Shown here: piece by piece, positions 16,645 to 26,307 of the stretch
How positions within the stretch are numbered: position 1 is the first letter of the stretch
Layout: each line of letters begins with the position of its first letter
Source: Pleurocapsa sp. MO_226.B13
GTDB lineage: Bacteria; Cyanobacteriota; Cyanobacteriia; Cyanobacteriales; Xenococcaceae
Reading direction: 5' to 3'
Length of the DNA stretch: 26,687 nt
Assembly (NCBI GenBank): GCA_030064795.1
Contig: JASJEI010000259.1
Coordinates: forward strand, 1 to 26,687
Notes under the pieces: model-generated
The model's input: only the letters and a program-made list of their open reading frames with translations
Database searches by the model: none
Told to the model about the DNA's origin: nothing
Made by a program: the position numbers and the translations under genes

Positions 16645-19065
16645 ATGATTGAGCCGCAAGCCGATCGACACTCACCAAAATTAAACTTAAAAGAGTCTGG
16701 ATATTATTATATCTTTGCTAAATCACCCATAGCTCAAGCAATTTGTCACCTGGATGGCACGATCGTTGAGGTCAACCAAGCTTGCGCCGATCTTTGGCAA
16801 CGGGATGTCAGAGATTTATTAGGATTAAAAATTCAAAAGTTTATTTCAGATGACTCAAAAGGGGGGAGAAAATACTGGGAAAAGCTCGAACAAAGTCAAG
16901 AAATTCAATACCAAACCCAATATAAAATAGCTGAAGGCAAATTTATCGCTCTGGAAATATCAGCCTGGAAATTGACAATTGAGTCAGAAGATTTTATTTC
17001 TTTCACGATTAACCAAGTTATTCAAGAGCCTAAAACAGAGGGTGGCGATCGCCAAAGCAAGCGCGAAGCAAAACCCTTATTAAAATTTGCTCAATTTGCG
17101 ATCGAACATTTATCTAGTATCATCTTTTGTTTAACACCCAACGGTAGGGTAATCTACGCTAACCAAGCTACTTGCAAAAGATTTGGTTATTCATTTTCCG
17201 AATTAACTTCACTAACAGTATTCGATCTTGATGCTAGCTTTTCTCCCGACACTCAAGAAGCCAAATGGGCCAAACATTGGCAAGATCTCAAGCAGCGTAA
17301 AACTATAGTAATTGAATCGCGTCATCGCACCAAAGCAGGAGAAATATTTCCTGTGGAAGTTACTGCCAATTATCTAGAGTTTGAACGAGAAGAATACAAT
17401 TTTGTTCAAGTTAGAGACATCAGCGAACTGAGAAAGACAGAAGCCATTCTCAAAAGCCAAATTGAGCGAGAATTAATCCAAACTAAAGAACTAAATCAAA
17501 AAAATCAGCAGCTACAGCAAGAAATCCAAGAACGCCATCAAATAGAAGCAAAATTGCGTCAATCTCAAGCATTATTACAGCGGATCAATGAAGAATTAGA
17601 ACAGAGAGTCGAAGAACGCACTCATAAACTCAAAGAATCTCAACAGCTATTACAAATTGTCATCGATACTATTCCGCAGTATGTCTTTTGGAAAGATGAT
17701 AATTTGGTTTATTTAGGTTGTAATACTAAATTTGCCGAATTAGTCGGGTTAGAAGACCCCGCAGAAATTTGTGGTCAAACCGACTACGACCTTCCTTGGA
17801 ATAATCAGGATGCCTATCTGCTACTTAAAAGCGATCATTTAGTGATGGATTTAGATTTTCCCGAACTGATGACTTTAGAACCTCAAATTCAGGCCGATGG
17901 AAGGGAAATCTGGCTCGAATCTCATAAAGTTCCTTTATATAACCTCAACGGCGATACTATTGGTGTTTTAGGGACTTTTCAAGACATTACCAAACACAAA
18001 CAAGCAGAAGATTCCCTCAAAAAACTCAATCTAGAACTACAGCAAGCAATTACCAAAGCCGACGCTGCCAACCAAGCAAAAAGCGATTTCTTGGCTAATA
18101 TGAGTCACGAACTCCGCACCCCTCTCAATGGAATTTTAGGCTACGCTCAAATCCTTCTCAGTAACTCCCAAGCAACGGCAAAAGAAAAAAAGATTTTTCG
18201 CACTATCGAGCAGTGTGGCTCTCACCTTTTGACTTTGATCGAAGATATCCTCGATCTTTCCAAAATTGAGGCGGGAAAACTAGAATTATTACTCGACGAT
18301 TTCCATTTAGCGACATTTCTCCGTAGTATTTTGGAAATTTGTCGTATTAGTGCCGAAAAAAAGCAGATTGCCTTTAATTTCGAGTTGCCAACTACTATTC
18401 CTGAAATCGTGCGTGGGGACGAGAAACGTTTGCGTCAGGTGTTAATCAACTTATTGGGAAACGCGATCAAGTTTACCGATAAAGGGACGGTAACTTTAAA
18501 AGTAAGCGAAATTGCTACTTCAGATCGAGTTGAAGACCTTGAGCTGCCTAGAATTAGACTGCGCTTTGATGTAATTGACACGGGAATTGGAATTAACCCA
18601 GAACAACTCCAGAAAATATTTCGGGCTTTCGAGCAAGTAGGCGATCGCAATCGTCAAGCAGAGGGGACGGGTTTGGGTTTGGCGATCAGCAGACAATTAT
18701 TGCGGTTGATGGATAGTCGGCTTTACGTCACCAGTGAGTTAAATCGGGGTTCGACTTTTTGGTTTGAGCTATCACTTTTAGTTGTCTCTCAAAGTAAAGC
18801 TAAGTCTAAGTCAGAAACGACTTTTTCAACTCAACTGTTCCCTACAGCAAAAATAAGTTCTTCGGAGTTAATCGCGCCTCCTCCAGAAGAAATAGAAATA
18901 TTATACGAGCTAGCTAGGTTGGGCAGTATGAAAAAAATCTGCGAACGAGCCAGGTATTTAGCACAATTAGACCAAAAATATCTACCTTTAGCCAAAAAAC
19001 TCCAAGAATTAGCCCAAGGATATCAAGAAAAAGCGATCGTTAATCTGATCGAACAGTATTTATAA
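16645..19065 (+). CDS. Cytosolic sensor histidine kinase with three PAS domains
   Basis: The protein has 806 residues and no membrane segment. PAS domains lie at about 24-135, 148-262 (FCLTPNGRVIYANQATCKRFG) and 333-450 (VFWKDDNLVYLGCN). A coiled coil between the second and third runs to about residue 330. The HisKA domain has phospho-acceptor His488 (MSHELRTPLNGILGY). The ATPase domain shows LRQVLINLLGNAIKFTDKG, FDVIDTGIGI, and AEGTGLGLAIS. The last 64 residues (743-806) are a helical module also found at the end of the next kinase. Unlike that one, this protein lacks a receiver domain before the module. TGAGGT is a moderate ribosome binding site. It probably acts on the EAL regulator or on the receiver of the following kinase. 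Confidence 0.9.
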   Translation: MIEPQADRHSPKLNLKESGYYYIFAKSPIAQAICHLDGTIVEVNQACADLWQRDVRDLLGLKIQKFISDDSKGGRKYWEKLEQSQEIQYQTQYKIAEGKFIALEISAWKLTIESEDFISFTINQVIQEPKTEGGDRQSKREAKPLLKFAQFAIEHLSSIIFCLTPNGRVIYANQATCKRFGYSFSELTSLTVFDLDASFSPDTQEAKWAKHWQDLKQRKTIVIESRHRTKAGEIFPVEVTANYLEFEREEYNFVQVRDISELRKTEAILKSQIERELIQTKELNQKNQQLQQEIQERHQIEAKLRQSQALLQRINEELEQRVEERTHKLKESQQLLQIVIDTIPQYVFWKDDNLVYLGCNTKFAELVGLEDPAEICGQTDYDLPWNNQDAYLLLKSDHLVMDLDFPELMTLEPQIQADGREIWLESHKVPLYNLNGDTIGVLGTFQDITKHKQAEDSLKKLNLELQQAITKADAANQAKSDFLANMSHELRTPLNGILGYAQILLSNSQATAKEKKIFRTIEQCGSHLLTLIEDILDLSKIEAGKLELLLDDFHLATFLRSILEICRISAEKKQIAFNFELPTTIPEIVRGDEKRLRQVLINLLGNAIKFTDKGTVTLKVSEIATSDRVEDLELPRIRLRFDVIDTGIGINPEQLQKIFRAFEQVGDRNRQAEGTGLGLAISRQLLRLMDSRLYVTSELNRGSTFWFELSLLVVSQSKAKSKSETTFSTQLFPTAKISSSELIAPPPEEIEILYELARLGSMKKICERARYLAQLDQKYLPLAKKLQELAQGYQEKAIVNLIEQYL

Positions 19066-19091
19066 ACAAATTTAGCAACCAGACCAAACCA

Positions 19092-21353
19092 ATGTCCTGG
19101 AATAAAAATATCAACAGAGAATTACAAATATCTTTATCGACAAAAGTAACGCTAGCAATAACCAGTCTGGTTTTCCTATCGGTTACGATCGCCACTTCAG
19201 TATCTCTTTATCGCAATCAGAAAATCTTTCGCCAGGAATTAGAACAAAAAGCTAAGGTTTTGTTGACTACTCTCACCGTGTCTACTGCTGATGATTTTGA
19301 GGCTGGTAATTTTGACTTGGTTAAAAATATTATCGCTCGATTAAGCATTCAGCAAGAGATAATTTCAACTCGTGCTTATCGACAAGATGGCAAAATTATC
19401 GCCAACAGCAACATTCGCCAGCCAAATAAAGTTATGGAAAGCGATGCCTGGGGTATAAAAAGTCTGCAAAATCCCGATACATTTCTAGAATGGCAACCAG
19501 AGCGTCTGATTGTAGGCAAACCAGTCACCATGGGCAATAAAGTAATAGGCGCGATCGCTGTAGAATTATCTACCGTACCTTTACAACAAAAACTAGCCAC
19601 CGAAAGAAATCAAAGTTTGATCTTGGCTTTAGTCACTACCATCATCACCAGCATCATTGCCTATTATTGGAGTCGCTCAATTACCGAACCTCTCAAACAA
19701 ATAATTACTGCTACCCAATACATTGCCTCTGGGGGTTTAGACCATGAGATTACTGTCAAAAGTAATGATGAATTTGCCATGTTGGCCCGCACTTTCAATT
19801 TTATGACTTCTCAATTAAGCAAAACCGTCCAAGACCTGGAACTTCGAGCCGAAGCCTTGCATCAAAGCGAAACCTACGCTTCCAATCAGGCTTTAAAATT
19901 AAGAAAAACTCTCTATCAGTTAAAGCAAGCCAAGGCAACAGCCGAGAGAGCAAATCAGGCAAAAAGTGTGTTTCTCTCCAGCATGAGTCACGAGTTACGT
20001 ACTCCTCTCAATGGTATTTTAGGCTATGTCCAGATCCTCAAACGCGATCGCAGCTTGAACAGTCAGCAAAAAAACGGTCTGAAAGTCATTTACGAAAGTG
20101 GCAATCATCTGCTGACGCTGATTAACGATATTCTCGATCTTTCCAAAATCGAGGCCCGCAAGGTAGAACTCTATCCCACCAAGCTTCATTGTCAGAGTTT
20201 CTTCGATAGCATTGGCGATATAATTCGACTGCAAGCATTAGAAAAAGACATCATCTTTGAGTGTATCCTTGCATCCGATCTACCTATAGGTATCGAAGCT
20301 GACGAAAAAAGACTCAGACAGGTGCTGCTCAATCTTTTGGGTAATGCCGTAAAATTTACCGATCGCGGTAAGGTAACTCTTAAAGTTAGTTCGATTAAAT
20401 CGAGAGCCAGTAAAGACCCCTCAAAGATAACTCTGCGCTTTGAAGTCATTGATACGGGAGTAGGCATTAGTCCCAAACAATTAAAGAAAATTTTCCAGCC
20501 TTTCGAGCAGGTAGGAGATCTTAAAAAACGGGAGGCGGGTACGGGTTTAGGTCTGGCAATTAGCATGAAACTAGTGACTTTAATGAGCGGTCAGATCGGA
20601 GTTACTAGTAAGCTAGAAGAAGGTTCGACTTTCTGGTTTGATGCTACTTTTCCCATAGATGAAACGGCGATCGCCACAACTCAACCAGAGCATCAGCGTC
20701 AAGTGATAGGTTACAAAGGTACGAGACGCAAAATTTTAGTAGTAGATGACAAAAAAGAAAATCGTCTGGTAATCCTCAATTTGCTAGAACCTTTGGGTTT
20801 TGAGATTACTCTAGGCGAAGATGGTCAACAGGAAGTAGAACTGGCACGGCAAATCAAACCAGACTGTATTTTGACCGATTTAGTGATGCCAGTCAAGAGT
20901 GGATTTGAAGCAGTCAAAGAAATCAGACAAATTCCCGACCTCAAAGATGTAATTATTATTGCCATTTCCGCTAGCGTTTTAGAATCAGACCGTCACCACA
21001 GCCGTATAGTCGGTTGCGAAGCATTTTTACCCAAGCCAGTCAAAGAGCAGCAGTTGCTAGCTTTACTACAAGAGCATTTACAGTTGGAGTGGATTTACGA
21101 GGAAGTCGAGAGTATCAGCATCGAGCAACAGCCAACTACAACTAAACCCGCAGCCATAATTCCCCCACCTCAAGAAGAAGTAGAAATTCTCTATGAATTA
21201 GCGATGTTGGGGAGTATGAAAAAAATTCGCGAGCGAGCCAACTATTTACAAGAATTAGACCCCAAATATACTCCCCTAGCTGCTCAATTAATAAATTTAG
21301 CTGAGGGCTTTAAAGAAAAAGCGATCGTCGATCTGATCGAAGAATTTATTTAA
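19092..21353 (+). CDS. Membrane-bound hybrid histidine kinase (HAMP-HisKA-ATPase-REC)
   Basis: The protein has 753 residues. Two membrane segments (about 20-40 and 174-193) enclose an outside sensor domain of about 130 residues of CHASE/Cache-like layout. A HAMP linker follows (195-245). The HisKA domain has phospho-acceptor His300 (MSHELRTPLNGILGY). The ATPase domain has LRQVLLNLLGNAVKFTDRG, IDTGVGI, and AGTGLGLAIS. A receiver domain starts at about 544 (ILVVDDKKENR) with Asp596 in CILTDLVMP. Residues 689-753 are the module shared with the kinase before it. The kinase cores of both proteins are very similar, pointing to duplication. The signal is unknown. Confidence 0.92.
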   Translation: MSWNKNINRELQISLSTKVTLAITSLVFLSVTIATSVSLYRNQKIFRQELEQKAKVLLTTLTVSTADDFEAGNFDLVKNIIARLSIQQEIISTRAYRQDGKIIANSNIRQPNKVMESDAWGIKSLQNPDTFLEWQPERLIVGKPVTMGNKVIGAIAVELSTVPLQQKLATERNQSLILALVTTIITSIIAYYWSRSITEPLKQIITATQYIASGGLDHEITVKSNDEFAMLARTFNFMTSQLSKTVQDLELRAEALHQSETYASNQALKLRKTLYQLKQAKATAERANQAKSVFLSSMSHELRTPLNGILGYVQILKRDRSLNSQQKNGLKVIYESGNHLLTLINDILDLSKIEARKVELYPTKLHCQSFFDSIGDIIRLQALEKDIIFECILASDLPIGIEADEKRLRQVLLNLLGNAVKFTDRGKVTLKVSSIKSRASKDPSKITLRFEVIDTGVGISPKQLKKIFQPFEQVGDLKKREAGTGLGLAISMKLVTLMSGQIGVTSKLEEGSTFWFDATFPIDETAIATTQPEHQRQVIGYKGTRRKILVVDDKKENRLVILNLLEPLGFEITLGEDGQQEVELARQIKPDCILTDLVMPVKSGFEAVKEIRQIPDLKDVIIIAISASVLESDRHHSRIVGCEAFLPKPVKEQQLLALLQEHLQLEWIYEEVESISIEQQPTTTKPAAIIPPPQEEVEILYELAMLGSMKKIRERANYLQELDPKYTPLAAQLINLAEGFKEKAIVDLIEEFI

Positions 21354-21357
21354 ATAT

Positions 21358-21392
21358 GAGTTCGGAATTTGGAGTTCGGAGTTCGGAGTTAG
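21358..21392 (+). repeat. Heptamer tandem array (GAGTTCG type), five units
   Basis: The units are GAGTTCG, GAATTTG, GAGTTCG, GAGTTCG, GAGTTAG, beginning five bases after the stop of the hybrid kinase gene. It is the same heptamer as at 9498-9518, in opposite orientation. Confidence 0.75.
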
Positions 21393-21404
21393 TCTTTGTT
21401 TCTT

Positions 21405-21433
21405 CCCCATCTCCCCCATCTCCCCTATCTCCC
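21405..21433. repeat. Polypyrimidine repeat
   Basis: Three imperfect units CCCCATCT, CCCCCATCT and CCCCTATCT, then CCC. It lies in the short gap between the convergent hybrid kinase and topA genes. Runs of this type are common in cyanobacterial intergenic sequence. No intrinsic terminator is visible here. Confidence 0.6.
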
Positions 21434-21472
21434 TTTGCTTATAAAAAGCCTCCTGTCTTTTGATATTCCATC

Positions 21473-24124
21473 TTACTTTTTGGCAGTGGTTTTCTTAGTG
21501 GTGGACTTTTTCTTAGCAGTAGACTTTTTCTTAGTAGTTTTTTTGGTAGCTGCTTTTTCGGCTAACAACTCTAGAGCTTTTTCGAGGGTAATTCCTTCTA
21601 CCGTCTCCTCCTCTGGCAAACCGACGTTAATTTTGCCGTGTTTGATGTAGTTGCCATAGGGGCCTTTATAAATGTTGACTGGCTCTTTATCTTCGGGATG
21701 TGCGCCCAATTCTCGCAGGGGAGTTTTCTTGCTACCACCGCGACCGCGTTTGGGTTGGGCTAACAATTCCAAAGCTCGCTCTAAAGTCACCGTCAAGACA
21801 TCATCTTCTTTTTTCAACGAGCGATAATCCCGTTGTAGTTTGGTATCTTCTGGCCCTTTAAACTCGTGGACGACGTAGGGGCCAAACCGTCCCAGAGCAG
21901 CTTTGATTTTGCCTCCTGTGGCTGGATGGTGTCCTAAAAGACGAGGGAGTGAGAGTAAGCCTACCGCCATTTCTAGAGTTACATCCTCTAACTTGACATC
22001 GGTTTTACTATCCTTTTTGGGGATAGAACTCATTTTAGGCTTGGGTCCATCCTCAGTTTTCTCTCCCAATTGTACGTAAGGGCCATATTTACCGACAATA
22101 AAGTAAATTGGTTCGCCAGTTTCGGGATGAATCCCGACTTTATCGGGGCCTTGTTTCTTTTGGCGAATTAAGGCTTCGATTTGCTCTGGATTGAGATCGG
22201 CAGGAGTCAAATCTTCGGGAATCGAGACTTTTAAAGCTTCTTCCTCGCCATCGTCGGTTTCAATTTCAATATAGGGCCCATACTTACCGATACGAACCGT
22301 AGCATCTAAATTTTCCAAGCTAATAGTTTTAGCGATCGCGGGTTCGATTTCCTCGCTTTTGACATCAATTTGGGTTTTGAGCCCTGTTTTGCCCTGATAG
22401 AATTTTTTGAGGTAAGGTATCCACTCCACGCCACCACGGGCAATTTCATCGAGAGTTTCCTCCATTTTAGAAGTGAATTCTGTATCTACCAGATCGGGAA
22501 AGTGTTTTTCTAGTAAAGTGGTGACAGCAAAGGCGGTAAAAGTAGGAACTAAAGCCTTACCGCGCATCTGTACATAACCGCGATCGACGATCGTACCAAT
22601 GACAGTAGCATAGGTACTGGGACGACCGATACCTTCTTTTTCTAAGGTTTTAACCAGAGATGCTTCAGTATATCTGGCGGGGGGTTGGGTTTCGTGCCCG
22701 ATCGCTTCTAAATCTTTGCAGTCGGGTTTGTCTCCTTCTTTGAGAGGAGGTAAGGAAATCTCTCGATCTTCTAAGGCTGCGTCGGGATCGTCCGAACCTT
22801 CAACATAAGCCCGAAAGAAACCAGGAAAGTCAATGCGTTTGCCGTTAGCTCGAAAGACAGCATTTTCCACACCTACATCTACCGCGATCTGGGTAAGTTT
22901 GGCATCTGCCATCTGACAAGCAACGGTACGTTTCCAAATCAGATCGTATAGCTTTAATTCACGGTCTTTAAGTTTGGTGTCATTGGGCGTGCGGAAGGTC
23001 TCCCCCGCAGGACGAATTGCTTCGTGGGCTTCTTGCGCCCCTTTACTTTTAGTGCTGTATTGTCGGGGTTTGGGACTGAGATATTCCTTGCCATACTTTT
23101 GTTCGATACATTCTCTGGCAGCAGCGATCGCCTGTTGCGACAAATGTACGGAATCTGTCCGCATATAGGTAATAAAACCCTTTTCATAGAGTTTTTGGGC
23201 GACGCTCATCGTTTCCCTGGCCGATAGACCGAGTTTGCGGTTAGAGTCGATTTGTAAAGTAGAAGTGGTAAAGGGAGCGTAAGGCTTGCGCGTCGAAGCT
23301 CTTTCTTCGCGATTTGTTACCGTCCAAGTCTTGTCAATAATTCGCTCTTTAAGTTTATTTGCCTCTGTCTCGTCGAGCAAAACCACATCTCTACCTTCGG
23401 CGATTTTGCCCGTATCGGGATCGAAGTCGCTCCCAGTCGCTAATTTCTTGCCATCGAGAGTAATCAACTTCGCTTCAAAAGGATTTTTATCTTGTTCCAA
23501 GTCAGCCCTCAAATCCCAATAACCCCCAGACTGGAAAGCGCGACGCTCTCTTTCTCTAGCTACAGTCAAACGTACCGCCACCGACTGTACTCTGCCTGCG
23601 GACAAACCCCAAGCTATTTTTTTCCACAGTAAAGGCGATACGGTATAACCTACCAACCTGTCTAAAATCCGTCGCGTCTCTTGGGCATGAACTAAATCTT
23701 GATCCACCTCGCGACAATCTTGTAAAGCCTTTTGGATCGCCTCTTTAGTAATTTCATGAAACACCATGCGTTTTACAGGCACTTTTGGCTTGAGAATTTC
23801 CAATAAATGCCAGCTAATGCTTTCTCCTTCACGGTCTTCGTCTGTCGCCAGAATCAATTCGTCTGCTGTCTTGAGAGCAGTTTTTAATTCCTTGACCACC
23901 TTTTTCTTTTTCTCTGGAACCACATAGATTGGTTGAAATTCATCTTCCACATTGATCCCCAAAGTTGCCCACTTTTTATCTTTATAAGCAGGAGGAATCT
24001 CCTTGGCAGAGGGTGGTAAATCTCGGACATGACCCATAGATGCCTGAACCTGATAGTCAGAAGGCAAATAATTACGAATAGTACGCGCTTTTGTAGGAGA
24101 TTCGACAATAACTAATGTTGACAT
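21473..24124 (-). CDS. topA: DNA topoisomerase I (type IA)
   Basis: The protein has 883 residues. The Toprim domain has LVIVESPTKA and ILATDEDREGESISWHL. SAGRVQSVAVRL marks the DNA-gate region. The active-site tyrosine is Tyr320 in GFITYMRTDS, close to the position in the E. coli enzyme. DNA is relaxed by a single-strand cut and rejoining. Residues from about 585 on carry several repeats of the topoisomerase C-terminal type (PETGEPIYFIVGKYGPYV and related), with none of the Cys4 zinc fingers of the E. coli protein. The extreme C-terminus is a tail of about 25 Lys, Thr and Ser residues, probably for DNA binding. The start ATG at 24124 matches the family. It is divergent from ndhB with a 275-base gap. 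Confidence 0.96.
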   Translation of the reverse strand: MSTLVIVESPTKARTIRNYLPSDYQVQASMGHVRDLPPSAKEIPPAYKDKKWATLGINVEDEFQPIYVVPEKKKKVVKELKTALKTADELILATDEDREGESISWHLLEILKPKVPVKRMVFHEITKEAIQKALQDCREVDQDLVHAQETRRILDRLVGYTVSPLLWKKIAWGLSAGRVQSVAVRLTVARERERRAFQSGGYWDLRADLEQDKNPFEAKLITLDGKKLATGSDFDPDTGKIAEGRDVVLLDETEANKLKERIIDKTWTVTNREERASTRKPYAPFTTSTLQIDSNRKLGLSARETMSVAQKLYEKGFITYMRTDSVHLSQQAIAAARECIEQKYGKEYLSPKPRQYSTKSKGAQEAHEAIRPAGETFRTPNDTKLKDRELKLYDLIWKRTVACQMADAKLTQIAVDVGVENAVFRANGKRIDFPGFFRAYVEGSDDPDAALEDREISLPPLKEGDKPDCKDLEAIGHETQPPARYTEASLVKTLEKEGIGRPSTYATVIGTIVDRGYVQMRGKALVPTFTAFAVTTLLEKHFPDLVDTEFTSKMEETLDEIARGGVEWIPYLKKFYQGKTGLKTQIDVKSEEIEPAIAKTISLENLDATVRIGKYGPYIEIETDDGEEEALKVSIPEDLTPADLNPEQIEALIRQKKQGPDKVGIHPETGEPIYFIVGKYGPYVQLGEKTEDGPKPKMSSIPKKDSKTDVKLEDVTLEMAVGLLSLPRLLGHHPATGGKIKAALGRFGPYVVHEFKGPEDTKLQRDYRSLKKEDDVLTVTLERALELLAQPKRGRGGSKKTPLRELGAHPEDKEPVNIYKGPYGNYIKHGKINVGLPEEETVEGITLEKALELLAEKAATKKTTKKKSTAKKKSTTKKTTAKK

Positions 24125-24399
24125 ATAAATGGAGTTAACGCAGTAAAATAACAGGTGTTGATTTTGTTTATTAAGGTTTAATGACTAATCTATAGTTATA
24201 ATCCCTCAATCGGCAAACATCCTTTTTCAATTTATTATTCTCACCATAACCAAGATTAGCGAAGAGTTCACAACTTAATTGTTAAAAAGTAAAAACACTG
24301 ATTACTTAAGAATAGGATAGACAGAGGAGTACAATCTTTTGTAAAGCTTTTTTAGTAATTGTTCAATTGTATCTATATCTGACAATACCCAAAAACTCT

Positions 24400-25977
24400 A
24401 TGGATTTTTCTAGCAGCGTAGCCTCTCAGCTTCATGCAGCCACGATTTTGCCCGAAGGGCTCGTTATTATAACGATTATGGCTGTTTTAATTGGCGATTT
24501 AATCTTTGGGCGCAGTTCTTCTCGTTGGTTGCCCTATTTAGCAATGTTCGGGTTACTGAGTACTCTTATTGCCCTATTTTTTCAATGGAACAACGCCGAG
24601 GCGATCGCTTTTCTCGGTTCGTTTAATGGCGATAACCTGAGCGTCGTCTTTCGTGGCATCGTCGCGCTCTCAACAGCGGTCACTATATCCATGTCCATCC
24701 GCTATATTGAGCAGTCGGGGACATCTTTAGCAGAATTCATCGCTATTTTGCTGACGGCTACTTTAGGGGGAATGTTCCTTTGTGGAGCAAACGAATTAAC
24801 TATGGTGTTTATTTCCCTAGAAATGCTCAGTATCTCCTCCTACCTGATGACGGGATATATGAAGCGCGATCCTCGCTCTAATGAAGCAGCATTAAAATAT
24901 CTTCTGATTGGGGCAGCAAGCTCGGCGATCTTCCTTTATGGAATGTCATTACTCTATGGCTTATCTGGAGGCGAAACAAATCTTAACACAATCGCTACTA
25001 AGGTCGTAGAAATTAACGGCGTACAGTCCTTGGGACTAGCGATTTCTCTAGTATTCATCATTGCAGGTATTGCCTTTAAAATTTCCGCCGTACCTTTCCA
25101 CCAGTGGACACCCGACGTTTACGAAGGTTCTCCAACTCCCGTAGTGGCTTTCTTATCTGTCGGTTCAAAAGCTGCGGGTTTTGCCTTAGCAATTCGTCTG
25201 TTGGTAACTGCTTTTGGTTCGCTTACCGAAGAGTGGCACTTTATCTTTACCGCCCTGGCAATTCTTAGTATGGTGTTGGGTAACGTAGTCGCCCTGGCAC
25301 AAACTAGCATCAAGCGGATGTTGGCATACTCTTCCATCGCCCAAGCTGGTTTTGTGATGATTGGTTTAATCGCTGGTACAGATAACGGCTATTCCAGTAC
25401 GATCTTTTACCTGTTTGTTTACCTATTTATGAACCTGGGAGCGTTTACCTGTATTATTCTCTTCTCCCTCCGTACTGGTACAGACCAAATTAGTGAATAT
25501 GCTGGCTTGTATCAAAAAGATCCCTTACTTACTCTTGGTCTGAGTGTTTGCTTACTTTCCTTGGGTGGTATTCCTCCCCTGGCAGGTTTCTTTGGTAAGA
25601 TTTATCTCTTCTGGGCTGGTTGGCAATCTGGACTATATGGTCTGGTGTTATTAGGTCTGATCACCAGTGTAATCTCAATTTACTACTACATTCGTGTCAT
25701 CAAAATGATGGTGGTAAAAGAACCCCAGGAAATGTCTGAATCAGTTAAAAACTATCCCAACATCAACTGGAAACTTCCTGGGATGCGTCCTTTGCAAGTT
25801 GGTTTAGTCTTATCGGCGATTATTACCTCTTTGGCGGGAATTTTATCTAATCCTTTGTTTACCCTCAGCAGCAATTCTGTTAATAGTACTCCTATACTGA
25901 AATCGGCTGTGATTACCCAGGAAATTCCTCAAAACAGCATTCAAGTTTCCACAGTGGAAGATTTGATTAATAAATAA
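24400..25977 (+). CDS. ndhB: NAD(P)H-quinone oxidoreductase subunit 2 (NdhB)
   Basis: The protein has 525 residues from the ATG at 24400. The family starts with MDF, as here ([20 protein letters not shown]). An upstream TTG at 24367 would add 11 residues and is not supported. It is an integral membrane protein with many hydrophobic segments over its whole length. Conserved stretches include [61 protein letters not shown], and [14 protein letters not shown]. NdhB is an antiporter-like, proton-pumping subunit of the thylakoid NDH-1 complex, which works in cyclic electron flow, respiration and carbon uptake. No other ndh genes are adjacent. The terminator 43 bases downstream suggests it is transcribed alone. 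Confidence 0.97.
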   Translation: MDFSSSVASQLHAATILPEGLVIITIMAVLIGDLIFGRSSSRWLPYLAMFGLLSTLIALFFQWNNAEAIAFLGSFNGDNLSVVFRGIVALSTAVTISMSIRYIEQSGTSLAEFIAILLTATLGGMFLCGANELTMVFISLEMLSISSYLMTGYMKRDPRSNEAALKYLLIGAASSAIFLYGMSLLYGLSGGETNLNTIATKVVEINGVQSLGLAISLVFIIAGIAFKISAVPFHQWTPDVYEGSPTPVVAFLSVGSKAAGFALAIRLLVTAFGSLTEEWHFIFTALAILSMVLGNVVALAQTSIKRMLAYSSIAQAGFVMIGLIAGTDNGYSSTIFYLFVYLFMNLGAFTCIILFSLRTGTDQISEYAGLYQKDPLLTLGLSVCLLSLGGIPPLAGFFGKIYLFWAGWQSGLYGLVLLGLITSVISIYYYIRVIKMMVVKEPQEMSESVKNYPNINWKLPGMRPLQVGLVLSAIITSLAGILSNPLFTLSSNSVNSTPILKSAVITQEIPQNSIQVSTVEDLINK

Positions 25978-26019
25978 TTGAATTGCGCGAGTTAGTTTGA
26001 ATAGTTAGTATTTAATACT

Positions 26020-26047
26020 TAGTCTGCATCAGCAGACTATTTTTTTT
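26020..26047 (+). terminator. Intrinsic terminator of ndhB
   Basis: TAGTCTGC (26020-26027) pairs perfectly with GCAGACTA (26032-26039) around the loop ATCA. Eight T residues follow at 26040-26047. It lies 43 bases after the ndhB stop. It overlaps the 3' end of the pentapeptide-repeat fragment on the other strand. Confidence 0.9.
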
Positions 26048-26307
26048 GCTAGACAAACTAAATTATTTTCGCCACCTGTTAAATTGGCATTGAAAAAATC
26101 AACAGTTTGAAAATTTCCTTGGCTTAAGTTTGCTCCATCCAAAGTTGCACCCATAAACTTAGCGCGAGCGCAATTCGTTTCCGAAATATTAGCTTGACTG
26201 GCTTTAGCACAGCTAAAATCTACTTCGATCGAACTCGCACCGTTCAAATCTGCCCATAACAAACTAGCGAAATGAAAATAAGCGCGATCGCCTTTTGCTC
26301 CTTGCAA
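26029..26307 (-). pseudogene. Pentapeptide-repeat protein fragment
   Basis: It has 92 codons with clear five-residue repeats of the A(D/N)LxG type (ASQANISETNCARAKFMG, then ATLDGANLSQGNF, and FFNANLTGG). Such repeats form a right-handed square beta-helix. The frame opens with TTG at 26307 and has an in-frame TAA a few codons upstream, with no good ribosome binding site. Repeats already run from the first residues, so the 5' part seems lost. The last codons read through the poly-A complement of the ndhB terminator. It may be a remnant of a larger gene. A small functional protein cannot be excluded. Confidence 0.55.

Noticed and set aside
24197..24202. TATAAT as -10 element for ndhB
   Set aside because: There is no good -35 sequence at the right distance, and the site lies about 200 bases before the start codon in a very A+T-rich stretch where such a hexamer arises by chance.
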